From Ectocarpus siliculosus (lineage: Eukaryota; Sar; Phaeophyceae; Ectocarpales; Ectocarpaceae), in assembly GCA_000310025.1 (NCBI GenBank), contig FN649750.1, positions 2,372,628 to 2,436,627 on the forward strand: a stretch of DNA of 64,000 nt, written 5' to 3'. Each line of letters begins with the position of its first letter. The stretch's first letter is position 1. The position numbers were made by a program, and so were the translations under genes. Below, one piece after another: positions 11,001 to 23,638 of the stretch. Below the pieces are notes generated by a model. The model did not search any database and was not told where the DNA came from. It saw nothing but the letters and a program-made list of their open reading frames with translations.

Positions 11001-11856
11001 GCGACTAGGCTGAAAGACGCAGAGAAGGTGCCTAACAACAACAACCGCATGCGGCTACTCTATTTTGTTGTCCTTGGTGGTGGTCCGCTTCTGGTCGCAT
11101 CGGCCTTCACTATACTTGCCGTCTCCTCCTCCAACGTGCAGGAGCTGCTTCCTCCATCTCTTCGTCGCGGCAAGCTTCGACCACAACGCCGCCGATTCCC
11201 ACCCCTTCACACCACAAAGTCAAGATGGCCGCTGCTGCAACGACGGCGGCTGAACCAGATCTTCTCGAGCCTACCGGCGTTCACCACCCGTTTCACAGCT
11301 TGTCTCCACTCACCGAAGCGCGGGCATGGGCGGCGAGGGAAGGACAGTACTTCAACGGCCTCATCGAGGCCAACGGCGGTGCATCGGTGTCCAAGGGGCA
11401 CCCGGATCTTGCTGTCACGTTCTTGACAGATCACGCCAGCTGTGAATGGTTTTTCAGCCAGCGCCAAGAGGTCTTGGACCGGCAGGTATGTTGAGCATAT
11501 GCATCCGCATCTAGTATACATGTTGACTATACGCGAACATGCTCGTGCCGGAGATCAGGTGTTGTTTTCTATTCTTGCTTCCGCGCTTCAATGTTTTCAA
11601 ACTAAAGTGTCGTGTTTGTGGGCCTGTGGCTTCGGCTCACGATGGCATGGATAATGAGAGTGCTTGGTTTCCCCTTCGCATACAGTACGAAACGAATTGG
11701 ATGACACGCATCTCAGAATTGAGCAATTTCGCCAAATTCTCCGCATTTTGGAAAAATAGTGCCGAGAAGACATTCCCGCCTCTGTTCGGGGCTCTCGTGT
11801 TCCACGCACGGGGAAGAAGCACAGTCACGTATATCCTCCCTTCTGTTTATTGAAAG

Positions 11857-11934
11857 TGTTGAGAATCACCATGGCTATTGACTACCAGTCAGCGCTGACT
11901 GGTACATATTCCAGTGGTCATCGTGCTTCTCGAC
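11857..11934. repeat. Hairpin element, copy 1 (intron 1 of left P450)
   Basis: The segment starts GTGTTGAGAATCACC and ends GTGGTCATCGTGCTTCTCGAC, with a perfect 22-base palindrome, TACCAGTCAGCGCTGACTGGTA, at its centre. Related copies lie at 27779-27856 and 60394-60470. The copy at 27.8 kb is the palindrome-arm equivalent; the one at 60.4 kb is independent. Confidence 0.7.
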
Positions 11935-13489
11935 GAAACGTTCGGACAGAAGCGACAGATTCCCGCAGGGACAAACTATAGAATGTGTATTGAACTCGAA
12001 TTCGGCAATAAGATTGACCAAGACTTCTTCAATACATCCCTTCGACTGGGCTATTATCTCCGACAGATACAACGCCTTCCAGTAACTTCATGCAGCATAT
12101 ATATTTTTACACGCACCCAAGATCCGATGTCGTACGTCAGCCGTACATTCACCTTGTTCTCGATGTAGAATTGTTCACTGACTCGCGTTGATCGCGAACG
12201 GTTTTGTATGTGTCTTGTCATCCCACCAAGTTTATCCCACCTCTCTTTCGCCATTCGCGCCCATGCGTGTCTGTTTGTACTTCACTCCCACGTGCGACGC
12301 GGGCGCAGGACGGGGCGTACTTCGGCCCTCTAAAGTGCAAGAAGCAGTACATCGGCGAGTCGCTACCCACTCTCGCCAGCAACCAGAAAGAGTCGCACCA
12401 AGTCCTCCGCGAACACAAACTCAGAGTATTCCGATCAAGGGTCCCCTTCGCGCAGTCGGCCATGACTAACGCTACCGACACCTTCTACAAGAATCTCAGG
12501 GACAACGGTACGTGAAGAGGCGCCCAAAATCCGCAAAACAAGCACGAGGGACCCAGCTCGACCGATGCCGATATTGGGTGTCTCCTTGGGGGGGGGGGGG
12601 AGCTGAGCAGTCCTGTTGCCACAAACAAGTCATCCACTTTGACGACGAAAACGTCCACCACCTAGGTTGGCCTATCCAGAATATGTAGGCCTACGGAGTT
12701 TACCGCAGGCTTTGTGGAGCGCGAAAACAAATGCTGAGCTACATACAGTGTTGAATACCCCGCTGATGATTGTGTCCCTACCCCACTCTACTGCCGGGTC
12801 CTTCCCTCCCTCTTCTCTCCTCCTCGGACTGGTAAAGGCCTGGGGGAGTACACCTTGGCTTAAGGCTTCTTTCTGCAGCAGACGACACATTTCTTGCATG
12901 AGTGGATCTACGGCATGGGGGTGGAGGGTGGCCAGCCCCTCCCGCCCTTCAAGGACTTCATCAACGCTATCCCACTCGATGTCTCCGTGTAAGTGAGGCC
13001 TCGGATTGCGCTAGTGCAGATGACAAGGCGCTCTCGACAGGCGAAGTGCTTCGAAATCGGGTTCAGTTCGTTACACGTCTGTCTTATATGTAGTCCACTT
13101 TGTTGAGCAATGTTCGGCACGTGTATCTATATGTGGTTTACTGTACAGCCTGTTCTGCTTGGTGCTCCACCGACGGAGCGAAGCCATTTCTTGTCCATTC
13201 GTCGTCCTACGAACTTGGTAACGTCGTTGTCGTCAACGAAACGTCCGATCGCTCCAGACTGCTCGAGCTCGAGATGGACACCCCTCTTGCGCAGCTCGCG
13301 GCCACGTTCGCCCGAAAGTCGAAGAAGGCGTCCGCCGAGCAGCTTGCCTCCGTGGAGTCCATCGTCGAGTCCATCCGCTCGTCCGAGGTCTGGGCCGGCT
13401 TCGCGGAGATGCTCGAGGGCTCCAATGTGCGTACAGCTGTTGCTTCACGCAGAACAGGCTGTCTTTCGCGTTGATTCGTATTACCCTTT

Positions 13490-13580
13490 GTTGGGGAGCC
13501 GTGCATACCGTAGTCTTAGACATTGACCTCACATCCCTAGGAAGCGGGGACGGGTTACGCCGGGGGGGTGTTGTATATGT
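13490..13580 (+). repeat. G-tract-associated repeat, variant copy
   Basis: ACCGTAGTCTTAGACATTGACC followed by CATCCC matches the block next to G tracts at 17557-17640, 27500-27586 (reverse) and 31650-31700. Here the long G tract is missing from the left side. It lies in intron 4 of the left P450. Confidence 0.45.
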
Positions 13581-14857
13581 GTTTGTCTTCAGCACGGCAG
13601 ACGTGTTGTGAACCATGCTCATGCTGCTGTCTTGTGTTTCTTGCTCAACCAATCCCCGTTGCCAGAGAGTTACCACCGAATAGCTCCGATCCCTGCAAAC
13701 GAGCAACCGCCGCCAACATCAATACTACAAATGCCGGAAACGACGACCTTTCAGCAGCCCCGTGCATTGCGGTCGCCCTTGCCACTGTTCCCACCTGTAC
13801 AGCAACGGTCAGGTGAACACCAAGGATCTGGAGCGAGAGTTCATGTTCATCACGAACTTCCAGGCGGCAGCGGGGATGGCCAAGATCATGACTATCGTAG
13901 TTGCTACCCTGACGAACAACCCGGAGTTCCTAGAGAAGCTGAGGAAGGAGGTCGATAGAAAGGTATGTTGTGGGTTTATCTGCAGGAAATCAACAAGAAA
14001 AACATTGTTGATTTTATTACAGGGTGCACTGTAGCGTACGGCGTGCTTTCACGTCTATCAAAGTTGTTTTTTTTGTGCTAAACGTCTCCCGTGTTAAGGA
14101 TACGCTGCCACATGACCGTCGTTACACCGCCGCAAATTGTTGGAGGATCGCACCGCCCCAGAGCACTATCTCAATCACTTTACTCACCTTCCGGTAATGA
14201 CTTTCTCTCTTCTGCGGCAACGTATGTCAGGATTTGACGTTCGAGACGGTCAAGGGCGTAGAAAACTTCCCGCTGCTTGACAGTTTCCTCTGGGAGATCA
14301 ACCGGGTGTTCCCCGTCCCAGCGTTCACCGCAAAGGTGAGAAACGCATGTTGCACTCCATCGTAGGTGTGTCATTTCGTCTATGGACATCCGGGTGTGTT
14401 TGGTGCTGAATAGTCGTGCTATCCACCACCTCCACCGTGAAACGCGTCATTTTCGAAGACGAGGAGGGACGGACGAAAACGGGGAGCTCAGTCCAATACT
14501 GGTGGGGGGAGAACTTTCTAACCAGCACATGACATGTAGGCACAGCATTACTCCCAGTACAGCGAAGGGTTTGGAGTCACACATCATACCATTCTGGAGG
14601 TGCCATCGCGTTGTCGTGAGTTCACCGCTCGCGGTACCTCCGCTCGACGTTGCCTGCGCACGCGCTGGTTGGTTGCCCCTGGCTTGCAGGAAGCCAAGAT
14701 GGATGTCGTCGTGCCCTCCAGCTCCGACAGGAAGTACAAGGTGCGTGTGCTTGAAAAGGGCGAGTTGGAAGAGATCTCGGCTTGACGTAGGTAGCACTTC
14801 AGTCGCAGCACGTCGTCCACAGAAGCGGCGAAAATGTTCTTGTCCTTGGGTTCCAGT

Positions 14858-14945
14858 GTGTGTTTTATTGCTTTGTTTGCATCGACCGTGTTAATCGGTT
14901 GATCAATGAAAAGACGCCAGTCTCGGTGCGATTGCACACACAAAA
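14858..14945 (+). repeat. Dispersed repeat unit in P450 intron 7
   Basis: GCATCGACCGTGTTAATCGG and the following TGATCAATGAAAAGACG match the units of the tandem array at 43650-44545. The right P450 copy lacks it at the equivalent place, so it was inserted after the arms formed, or lost from the right copy. Confidence 0.7.
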
Positions 14946-17532
14946 AAACTCTAAATATCTGCTTGTGGATGTAGAGATGTCCGGGTCGTCTGTTCCCTCT
15001 CTTCTTCACCCAGAGGAAGGTGGCAGTGCGTGTCCGTGTTCTGATCCGGCCATTATTAGAACCTTTTAGAAGGAGGTCTGATGACAACTGAGAAACCAAC
15101 TGCATCGATCGGACACCAGGAGACGGGGTCGACGTACAAGTTTCCGGAAAATCAGATTGCTTCCCTCTCGGGAGCAATGGCAACATCGGCTTGTGCGTGT
15201 GTATTACTTCTACTTCTTTGTGTGGATATTGCTTCACGCAGGTCAAGAAGGGAGATGTGCTCATGTGCGAACAGGCCCTCGGGCAGATGGACCCGTCCGT
15301 CTTCGGCCCTGATGCCCGGGAGTTCAAACCCGAGCGCTTCGTGGGTAACCCGGAGCTCAAGAAAAAGGTGAAACCGACATTAGAATAATATGTAGATGAT
15401 TTTGTTGAAGCGTGTTGTGGAGCGCGCCGTATGTTGCCAGTACCTCGCAAAACGGAGGGGTTCAATGTCGATTGTGCTCCATGTTTAGGTTGATGAGGGG
15501 CGGGCCGAATGATGACACCGCGATTCACCATGACCACGAACGTGTGGTGACACAGAACTGATCCGCTGTAGATTGGTGAGGATCATGCAGCGTAAGATGT
15601 GCCGCGTGCTCGAACGTACCCAAAGCGTACTTTTTCCCGAGAATCGAAAACACTATTGCCCGTAGCATTACGTGCGGCACCCCTGTAAGATGAGCTTCAA
15701 GTTTCGACCGCGAACGTTCGTTGTGTCGATTATGTTGCTGATATATGTTATGATGCAAGCTTCCTGCAACAAAGCGTTGAAATTGGTGTTCGTACCTCGA
15801 ATGTATTTGGAAGTACCTGGACGTTGATAACGGTCGTACGCCGATTACCTGCTGATGACGTCGACGACGACCATGCCGCACGCTCGGCACAGGTCTTCGC
15901 CTACGGGTACGCCGACCACGACAAGGTAGACGGCGTGTGGGGATGCGCGGCCCACGCCGTCGGGCTGCTCGACGGTGTCCTCAAGATCGTTTACGGAAGG
16001 TGAGGCCAATGCGCAAGAACGTAGAATGTACTCCTAGATTTACCAAGCAGAATGTGCCTACATTAGGGGTTGGCGTGGGACACGAGCGAAACATTAGACG
16101 CTCGTGACATCGACGCCCCCGCTTCAGACCTAACGTTCGGTAGAGACCCCGGAGAAGAGATGCCTGTGCGTCAGATGGGAAGGGGGCCGGAGTTAAGGCA
16201 GGTGTGATTCTCTGTTCAACGGCGACTCAGCGAAAATAAATAACGATGAGGAGAACCGACGGTCACAGCAACCCTCCCCCCTCGTTCTGCGACCCCGTCC
16301 GGGCATCCCTCACGGAACCCCTCATATCTCTCCTTCTAGCCCCCATGCGCACGAACAACGACCCGCCCTGTTTCACCCGTGTGCGGCAGGTGGGTGCAGG
16401 AGGCCGAGTGGGAGCTGACGAGTGTGCCGGTGATCTCTCCTGATGCGTTTGTCGCAACGGTCGGTCCGGCGGACCTGTCCTTCGCGAAAGTCACGTCGCG
16501 CAAGAAGTAAACGGAGTCCTCAGACGCGGACAAACGTGCGGCGCCACAGCAAGGCGCGACTGACTGTGGCACGAAACACAACCAAATAATACGGGAGATG
16601 AGAAGCAAACATGTCTGCGTGCGTGTCCCGCAATACCAAAAATCCCGAGACCAGACCATTGGTTGTTGAATGTGTTGATATTGTAGACCCATTCTCTTTG
16701 TGATACTATGGCCATATTTCCGAAGTTATCGTGCTGACGGAACCAGGCGCGAATGTCCACCCCATGATGTGGATCTGGAAGCAGGAAGTTCAGAGGGCCC
16801 GCAGGTTACCTGGTTCTCGACACTGCAGCCAATCGGGCCAGCTTGTCGAGCCTAGGCAACGGAGGATCTATCACGAACATCGACTCCCCTCACCTATCCT
16901 CTAGGTGTTTGCTAGAACGCGTGACACGCCTAGAACGAGGTCTGGTCTTGTGAATGCCCGTCCTTTGGTGTGCATAGGTAGACCAAAGGTTGTACTGTGT
17001 GCATGATGTTTCGAAGCTAAGATACGTCCGGACCAAGATTTTGTTGTGCATGATGGTTCAACGCTGTGATGCGTACTGTTTCATGTGGCGTGTAAATGCG
17101 GCGGTTTCGCGAACGAAAAAGGGTTGATACATGCCAAGTACTGGAGGTCAACGGAGTGTCCCTCGTCGAATCGTGGGTTTTTGAGGTATCTCGCCGATTT
17201 GCACAACAAAATGAGGATCGCGTGTTGCGTATTCGAGGGGATGTATTTTCTCCGGTACCAACGAAGTGTTTGGTGTATCTTTCGTTCGGTTCTGTTCATC
17301 TATGGTGTCCGCGTGTGGTGGTCGTTGTCGTCGTCAAATCGTTGTGTTGAAGTTGGTGACGTAGTTGCGCGTAACCGTGGGGTTGTTCGCGTTGTTTCAT
17401 ACGCTTCTTCGACCGTAACTCTCGTAAACGGTTAGAGTTCAAGGTACACCTATACTGGACGGGAGGTTACCCTACGGTGTTTTGCCACCAAATAAGGTGG
17501 TTCCCAGTCCAATTTTGGGTTGATGACCTATA

Positions 17533-17660
17533 CCTCTAGAGGGGGGGGGGGGGGGGGGGTACCCATAGTCGTGCATGCGGTAGTCCTTTGACCATTGACC
17601 TCCCATCCCTACAAAGCCGGGACGGAGCACGCCGGGTTCTCACCGGACCAGGCTCTCACA
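17533..17660 (+). repeat. G-tract-associated repeat
   Basis: A run of about 20 G (17539-17559) is followed by TACCCATAGTCGTGCATGC, GGTAGTCCTTTGACCATTGACC and CATCCC. The same order is seen in reverse at 27500-27586 and, with a shorter G run, at 31640-31700. Before the run stands CCTCTAGA, which matches CCTCTAGGAGG at the end of the C tract at 27290. Confidence 0.55.
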
Positions 17661-18020
17661 TCACCAAGCGCGAAGCGCCGTGAGGTATTTGGTGAGTCGC
17701 ATGAAGGGTGAGCTGCATCCTGCTAAGGGTGTTCGGCATCTTGTGCTTACTTCCTTGCGTACGGATGACAGCTACGTATGACTTAATTTACTTTCTGGTG
17801 CTTTTACTTCCAGAGACAGTTGTAAGCACTGTGTAACTGCCTCGAGGAAGCTTGACCATTTTAACACAACGTGGTGCGATCATCCCCCGTTGCGCGGAGT
17901 GAGGTTTCTCCACCCCGCACAACATGATCTACTCGACCACCATTATGGTTACCGCCAAAAAAAAAAACGAGGTAAAAAAAAAAACGGTAACCTGGTTGCC
18001 GAGTTCACGAAGTGAATTGG

Positions 18021-18219
18021 CTTGTTTTACAACGTCGTTGCCAAGCGACGAAAACCCAATCCCGATGGCAAACACCGAGTGGGGGGCTTGTTTTACAACG
18101 TCGTTGCCAAGCGACGAAAACCCAAACCCCGATGGCAAACACCGGGGGGGGCGGCTTGTTTTACAACGTCGTTGCCAAGCGACGAAAACCCAACCCCGAT
18201 GGCAAACACCGGGGGGAGA
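18021..18219 (+). repeat. Three tandem ~66-bp units
   Basis: Units start at 18021, 18087 and 18155, each with CTTGTTTTACAACGTCGTTG, CCAAGCGACGAAAACCC and GATGGCAAACACCG, and end in a G run of growing length. Just upstream an inverted pair, GGTTACCGCC and GGTAACC, flanks two A tracts (17958-17990). Confidence 0.9.
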
Positions 18220-20084
18220 GCAGAAAATCAAACACAGACTCCCTATTCCTCTTATGTATGCATGTGAGGGCGTCTTTTTCTCCTGGTGTTCGAGGTGGGA
18301 ACCGAACGACGCAGAGATCAGGGCAAGGTGCGTCATATTGTCCAGTTTGTGGTCTTCAGACGCACACTCTGGGGCATCTTGTGCCGAAGCTGTGCTAAAA
18401 ATTGCGGCAATATTTGTCGCTTAGGATATATATGGACATGCACAGGTAAACGTTCTTCGATCGACTGCTCTTCTCTGGGCGTGTCCCAGGCCATGTTGTG
18501 TGTTCCTGCGTGGTGCATGTTGATCAGGTTGGTGACGCGTAAGTCCTCCTGCGTGGGTGGTGTGTCTTTCGGCGTCAGCTGGCGAAACGCTCAAAGCCGT
18601 GGCTGTCTATTCTGAATTCTTGACGATATTGTGCAAACTCGAGGCTCTCGGCGGGTGATGTCGCCTGGCTGTTGTGGTTGGAACACCACCTAGGGATTAT
18701 CGGTGTATTGGACGGCAGCACGATCACGAGCATCACCCACCTTTGCCTATCTGTGCCCAAGATTGACGTGTCTGTCGATGGTAGCACATCCGGTAAACAC
18801 AACGAAACGGCCCACACCCCGACAGTCCACTTTGGCAACCAAAAGTGTGTGCGCAAGGGCTGCGCCTGGTTTGGGAGAAGGTACATACTGTAGGTAGCAC
18901 GCCGGGCTGAGCCGCTGTGGTGGCCTTACCACAAGTGCTCGCTGAGAATCAAGACAGTAGTCAGTTCGGGAGGCGCAGCGCAAATTTGTGAGTGAGGCTG
19001 CAGAACAGGCGCGCAGTTACGAAAAAACTGATCGAGGCCCACTCCATTATTTTGGTCGAAGACGAGCCCAAGTCGTCCATATTCTTCAAAGATTTTCTTG
19101 TTATTGGGCTGTTGCACCCTGTTGACTTTCGTATTTCTTGCTAACAATACAATACGCAACAACTCATTCCGCATTATCCCGAAAACATGGTGTGGCGAAC
19201 ATTGATGGGAGTTATCGCCCTCCGGGACTCCCTGACTCTCTCCTGGTCGTGATCCTCCAGCAGCCCCAACGACCGCGCGTTCGTCATCCGTGCTGCACGA
19301 CTCCAAATGGACTAGCTTGGTTAGGGGGAGTGGGTAGCGTAGGTGGAGGAGTGGCGGTATTTCTTGGTCGACACACTCCCAAAGCTACCCCGATTCAAGT
19401 GTATGGTGTATCGTTCGGTACTTCATTCATAATACAACAACACGATTTCCTTGCTGTAACCGGACCCGTTCTGTACGCATGTGGAGCCACTCAGAACGAT
19501 GAGATAAATGGCGCTGTTACTCCTGGATGACCCCAGGACCACGGGTTGATGGTTGAAGATGAGAGTGAGGGAGAGGCAGCCTGGCCATCCGTCTCTCGAG
19601 AAAACCATGACAGCATCTATCGCTAAGCATGGCCCCAAAGAATCAACCGCCTACATTGCTCGGTGTCCCTTGGAAGCTGTGTTCGCGATGATAGCTTTTC
19701 GTCCTAAGGCTGCTTGGCCCTTCTTCTTCCTTGGGTCCGAAGGTGCTGCGTCTGTCCACCGCAATGCCGGAGATGGATTCCAGCCTCCGATGCTGGAAAG
19801 AATTTGCCCCGGTGTGAGCGAGGCGGTCGTTGCTCTAGCAGATGCGTAATGTCCACACATTTCTGCATTCCGCGCTGTTGCCGAGTACTCTCCGCGGCCC
19901 AGCGTATCAGTTTGGGTGAGACCCAAGGGGCACCAGTCTATTCTTCTGTATCATTTTCCCGCAGCGTCGGCGGAGCCACTCCAACCTGCAACCAATTAAA
20001 TTACAACCATGACTATTCTGGTTCTCTGCAATGGCAGAGGCATGAAATCGACTGAATCCTAACGCGAACCCTAACCCCAAACCC

Positions 20085-20815
20085 AACGCGACAGGTGCTA
20101 TGTTGGCGCTGGGTCGATAAGGTCTAGGTTGTTTTGTTGTCCTTGGCGCTAGATTGGTGTTGATCGGACAATGTGAGGTGAATGGGGCGGCAAAGATGTA
20201 GGTTAGCCTTGGTGCGATAGATCGGGTTAGGGTTTCTGCTTGGACAGATGCTTTGTAGGTTTGTTCCGTTCCTGACGCGGGTGGGTGCTACTGCTGTAGG
20301 TTGGCGGTCCTACGCATAGGTCAAGGTGGGTCTTGGGTGGTAAACTGTGCTCGCGCGAGTGTGGGTGCATGGCTAATGTGCACACCCCTGGGTGTATCAA
20401 ATATTTTCCCATCTCCAAAGATACTGAAGGAAAGAATGCCGGGCTCCCCGTATCCTTTCCCCCGCTACCCTAGAGCTAACGAGAGGTTGATATTCGATAC
20501 TCCCACACTTGGCAGTTCCACGTATTCAGACCTGCGCGAGCACCGCTTACCACCCAAGCGCGACCCAGGTCTACTCCAAGCGCCACCCAACTTAGCACCC
20601 ACCCACGTCAGAAACAACCTATTGTCGCAACTCTCTGAGCAAATACCAACCTATGCAGATTTTATCATACCAACACCAACGTAGCACCAATACCGGCCCA
20701 TCCACTTAGACTGTCCCATCAACGCCAACCTACAGTAGGGTCAATGCCGCCACAACAACCTAGAACTTACCCACCCGGCGCCAACCTACAGCAGTAGTAC
20801 CTGTCTGGGCCACGG
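20085..20815. repeat. Foldback at the palindrome axis
   Basis: The left half (about 20085-20400) carries TGGCGCTGGGTCG, GGTCTAGGTTGTT, TGTTGATCGGACAATG and TGACGCGGGTGGGTGCTAC. The right half carries the reverse complements of all four in mirror order, at roughly 75-80% identity by eye. The loop is near 20420-20480. It is the innermost part of the giant palindrome. Words related to TAGGTTGGCGCTGGGT also occur at 53230-53345. Confidence 0.75.
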
Positions 20816-21120
20816 AGAGTCCTCGGCAACCGCGCGGAACGCAGGCGTATGCGGAACGTGTGGACCTCCCGTATCTACGAAAAAGACAACCGCCTCGCTC
20901 ACCACCGGAAATTGTTTCTACAATGGGAAACAATATCAATCCCCGGGACTGCAGCAGACGGACGCAACACCTGTGGACTCAAGGAGGAGGAAGGGCGAAA
21001 AAGCCAGAGACTACAAAGCGATATCGCAAACATATTGCCAGGGGATCTCAAGCTGTGTAGGCGACTGATTCGTCGGGCAGGGTTAGATTGGCCGTAGATG
21101 TTGTCATTGTTTTCTCGAGA

Positions 21121-21180
21121 TACAGAGAGGGAGACACACAGAGAGAGAGAGAGAGAGGGAGAGAGAGAGGGAGAGAGAGG
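21121..21180 (+). repeat. (GA)n microsatellite
   Basis: A mostly GA dinucleotide run with GGGA interruptions. It sits inside the right arm at the point matching 19560-19600 of the left arm, where the run is absent. Confidence 0.9.
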
Positions 21181-23638
21181 ACCAGCGCGCCTCTCCCGCT
21201 CACCCTAACCTTCCACCATCATCCCTGGGGTCCCACGCAGTGTTTTTTCCCACCGTTCTGAGGGTCACCGCATGCCGACAGAATGGGACCGCTGAGCGAA
21301 CAAAAAACATTCTTGGTGACAAGATTTGAAGCGTTTCATCGAGAAATTGGAGCGAACCGAGGTGGCTAGGGAGTGTGTCATATAAAAAACATCACCACTC
21401 CTCCACCCGCTCTACCCACACCCCCCAGCTAAATTAGTTGCATTTGGATCGTGTGCCGCGGGTGGCGAAGGAGCTGGCGTTGGGGCGTGGGTGATGCTAG
21501 AGGTGCACCATGAGGGGCGAATCAGGGAGTCTAGGAGGGCGACAACCTGTCCGCCACGCCAAGGTTCCGGGTAAATCCCGCATGAAGGCTTTTGGTGTAT
21601 CGTGTTCTCAGTTAGCAAGAAACACGAGGCATCAACAGGATGCGACAAGCCCAAGAACCTCTTTCTATATAGGACGACTCGGACGGTCCTTCGACCCAAT
21701 AATTCGAATTGGGCCTCGGCCCGCTGGTGACGTTTCTTAGCTCCGGCCCTGTTCTGTCACTACACGTTCGTACTCCGCAACCCCCAGAACTGAGCAGACT
21801 GTCTTGCGTCTGCAGCGAGCACCTGCGGAAAGCTTGCCACAGCGGCTCAGTCCGACGCGCCACCAACCTATGATATCGCTTAAACCAGGCGCCGCCCTTC
21901 CGCACAATGGTTTGGTCACCAAGAGTGCTATCGGGCGTAGACTGTCCATCCACATTCTGTCTTCCAGCGTATGCTACATGGGCACAGACAGGCAGAGTCG
22001 CGTGATGCGCCTGGTGGTGTTGCTCTTCACGACACCGATGATCACTAGGTTGTGTTCCAACCACAACCACTCGGCGGCGCTCCCACCTAGAGCCTAGGGA
22101 TTGCACAACACCATCACAATACTGAGAATAGATGGCCTCAGGCGCTTGTGTTTTTGCCAGCTCACGCCGAACGACTATGCTAACACGCTCGCTACAGGCA
22201 CAAACTCGATCAACATGCACGCAGGAACACAAAACATGGCCTGGGACCAACTCAGAGAGGGGCAGTCCATGAAAGACGTCTACCCAAGTATCCAGACATA
22301 CACATACTGTACGTGCTATTTGGCCCGCTATTATTATCGCTGGACGAAAATGAGAAAGACGGCTTCTGCACAAGACAGTCGTGCGGGTCTCAAGACCACA
22401 CACTGGACAATGATACACCTCGCCCTACCATCAGCGCAGTTGCGTTCCCACCCTCAACACCCGGAGCAAAGGCGCTCTCATATACATACATACGAAGAAG
22501 CCCAGTAGGCGAAGTATATCCCATTTCCTGCTCTCCCTCGAGGGGGCATCAGCCCACAATTTCGCAGGGTACGGACGATACCTTTCTTTGGTGGAAATAC
22601 CACGGAGCGCAAAACCAAGACAGTACTTTGAACACTAATGTCGCAACCAATACAGTACACCTTGCACACTAACGTCGCGAGACTCCTCTCCGCAGGTACT
22701 TGGACATTCACCTTGTACCGGTCTCGGTCGAACAAGTATTTGATACAGCACAAAGGTCACCACTACAAACAACAACACCAACAACGCCAACAACGCCAAT
22801 AAAATGATGACGACGACGACAACCGCACGAGAACACCATACGTGGAACAGAACCGAACAATACGTAAAGCACTTCGTTGCCACCTGAAAACATACTTCAC
22901 ATCCCCTCGAACACACAATAAACGATCTACATGAAACGTACAAACTGGAGTGACACCTCAGAAACCCACGATTCGACGAAGGACCCCGTCGACACTCGAT
23001 ACTTCACGCGTGTGGCCCTTTTTCCTTCGCAAAATCGCCCATTGCACCTCACATGAAACCGGACGCACATCTTAGCTTCGAAACACCATGCACACCACAC
23101 AGTCTTTGGTCGATGTATGCAGACCAAATGACAGGCATTCACAAGACCCGGCCTTGCAATAGCGTTTCACACGATAATTTACAGTTGACTCTAGCAAACG
23201 GTAGGTGGGCGGGGGAATTTGGTCTTCGCCATAGACCCTCAGTTGCCCTAGGCTCGACAAACTGGCCCATTTCGCTGCAGATTCCAGCAACCAGCGATTT
23301 TCGGGTCCCCTACACTTCCTATTTCAAGACCCCAAGACGCGGAGTGGACAACACATGTCTTCTCGTGTCTGGTTCCACCAGCACGACATATGGCCTCAGT
23401 TTCTCAAAGAGAATGGCCCAATTAGACACAACCTTATGTAGTCAATTGTCTGGTCTCCGATATTTTTCATCGTGGAGCACACACACAGGACGTTTCAGAA
23501 CACCGCCAAACTAAGCTGGCTGGCTGGCTGCGCCTTCTTGTCTTGCTTATATACATCTCCGTTTTTCTGTTTCTGTCTTGTGCCACAGTCAGTCGCCTTC
23601 CGTGACGCAGCTACTTCGTCTGCGCCTTAGGTTCCCGC

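Larger units (their letters stand above)
11028..16510 (+). pseudogene. CYP74-clan P450, left copy, probably decayed
   Basis: Exons by splice signals and phase: 11028-11485, 12309-12507, 12838-12988, about 13200-13426, 13813-13962, 14231-14335, 14690-14740, 15242-15367, 15893-15999 and 16390-16510. Exon 6 holds the K-helix E-x-x-R (EINR), exon 8 the meander EFKPERF, and exon 9 the haem-cysteine region (VWGCAAHAVG). CYP74-clan enzymes rearrange fatty-acid hydroperoxides to allene oxides or epoxyalcohols without O2 or reductase. Defects: the start ATG of the right copy is GTG here (11028), the N-terminal leader shifts frame, and exon 3 has an in-frame TAA at 12861-12863. A later ATG at 11225 restores the conserved frame. 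An alternative acceptor at 12865 would skip the TAA in frame, so a shortened product cannot be excluded. The exon 4 acceptor is unresolved in both copies. Confidence 0.8.
10780..20440 (+). repeat. Left arm of an ~18-kb imperfect palindrome
   Basis: The arm matches the reverse complement of 20450-28930 in the same order: upstream region (10880 with 28850), all P450 exons except exon 2 (which falls in the right-arm assembly gap), 17000 with 23070, 18500 with 22220, 18855 with 21905, 19330 with 21410, 19560 with 21210, and the inner foldback. The sum of paired coordinates drifts only from 39.73 to 40.9 kb, so the two sides are collinear with small indels. Exons are clearly closer than introns. 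Confidence 0.85.
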
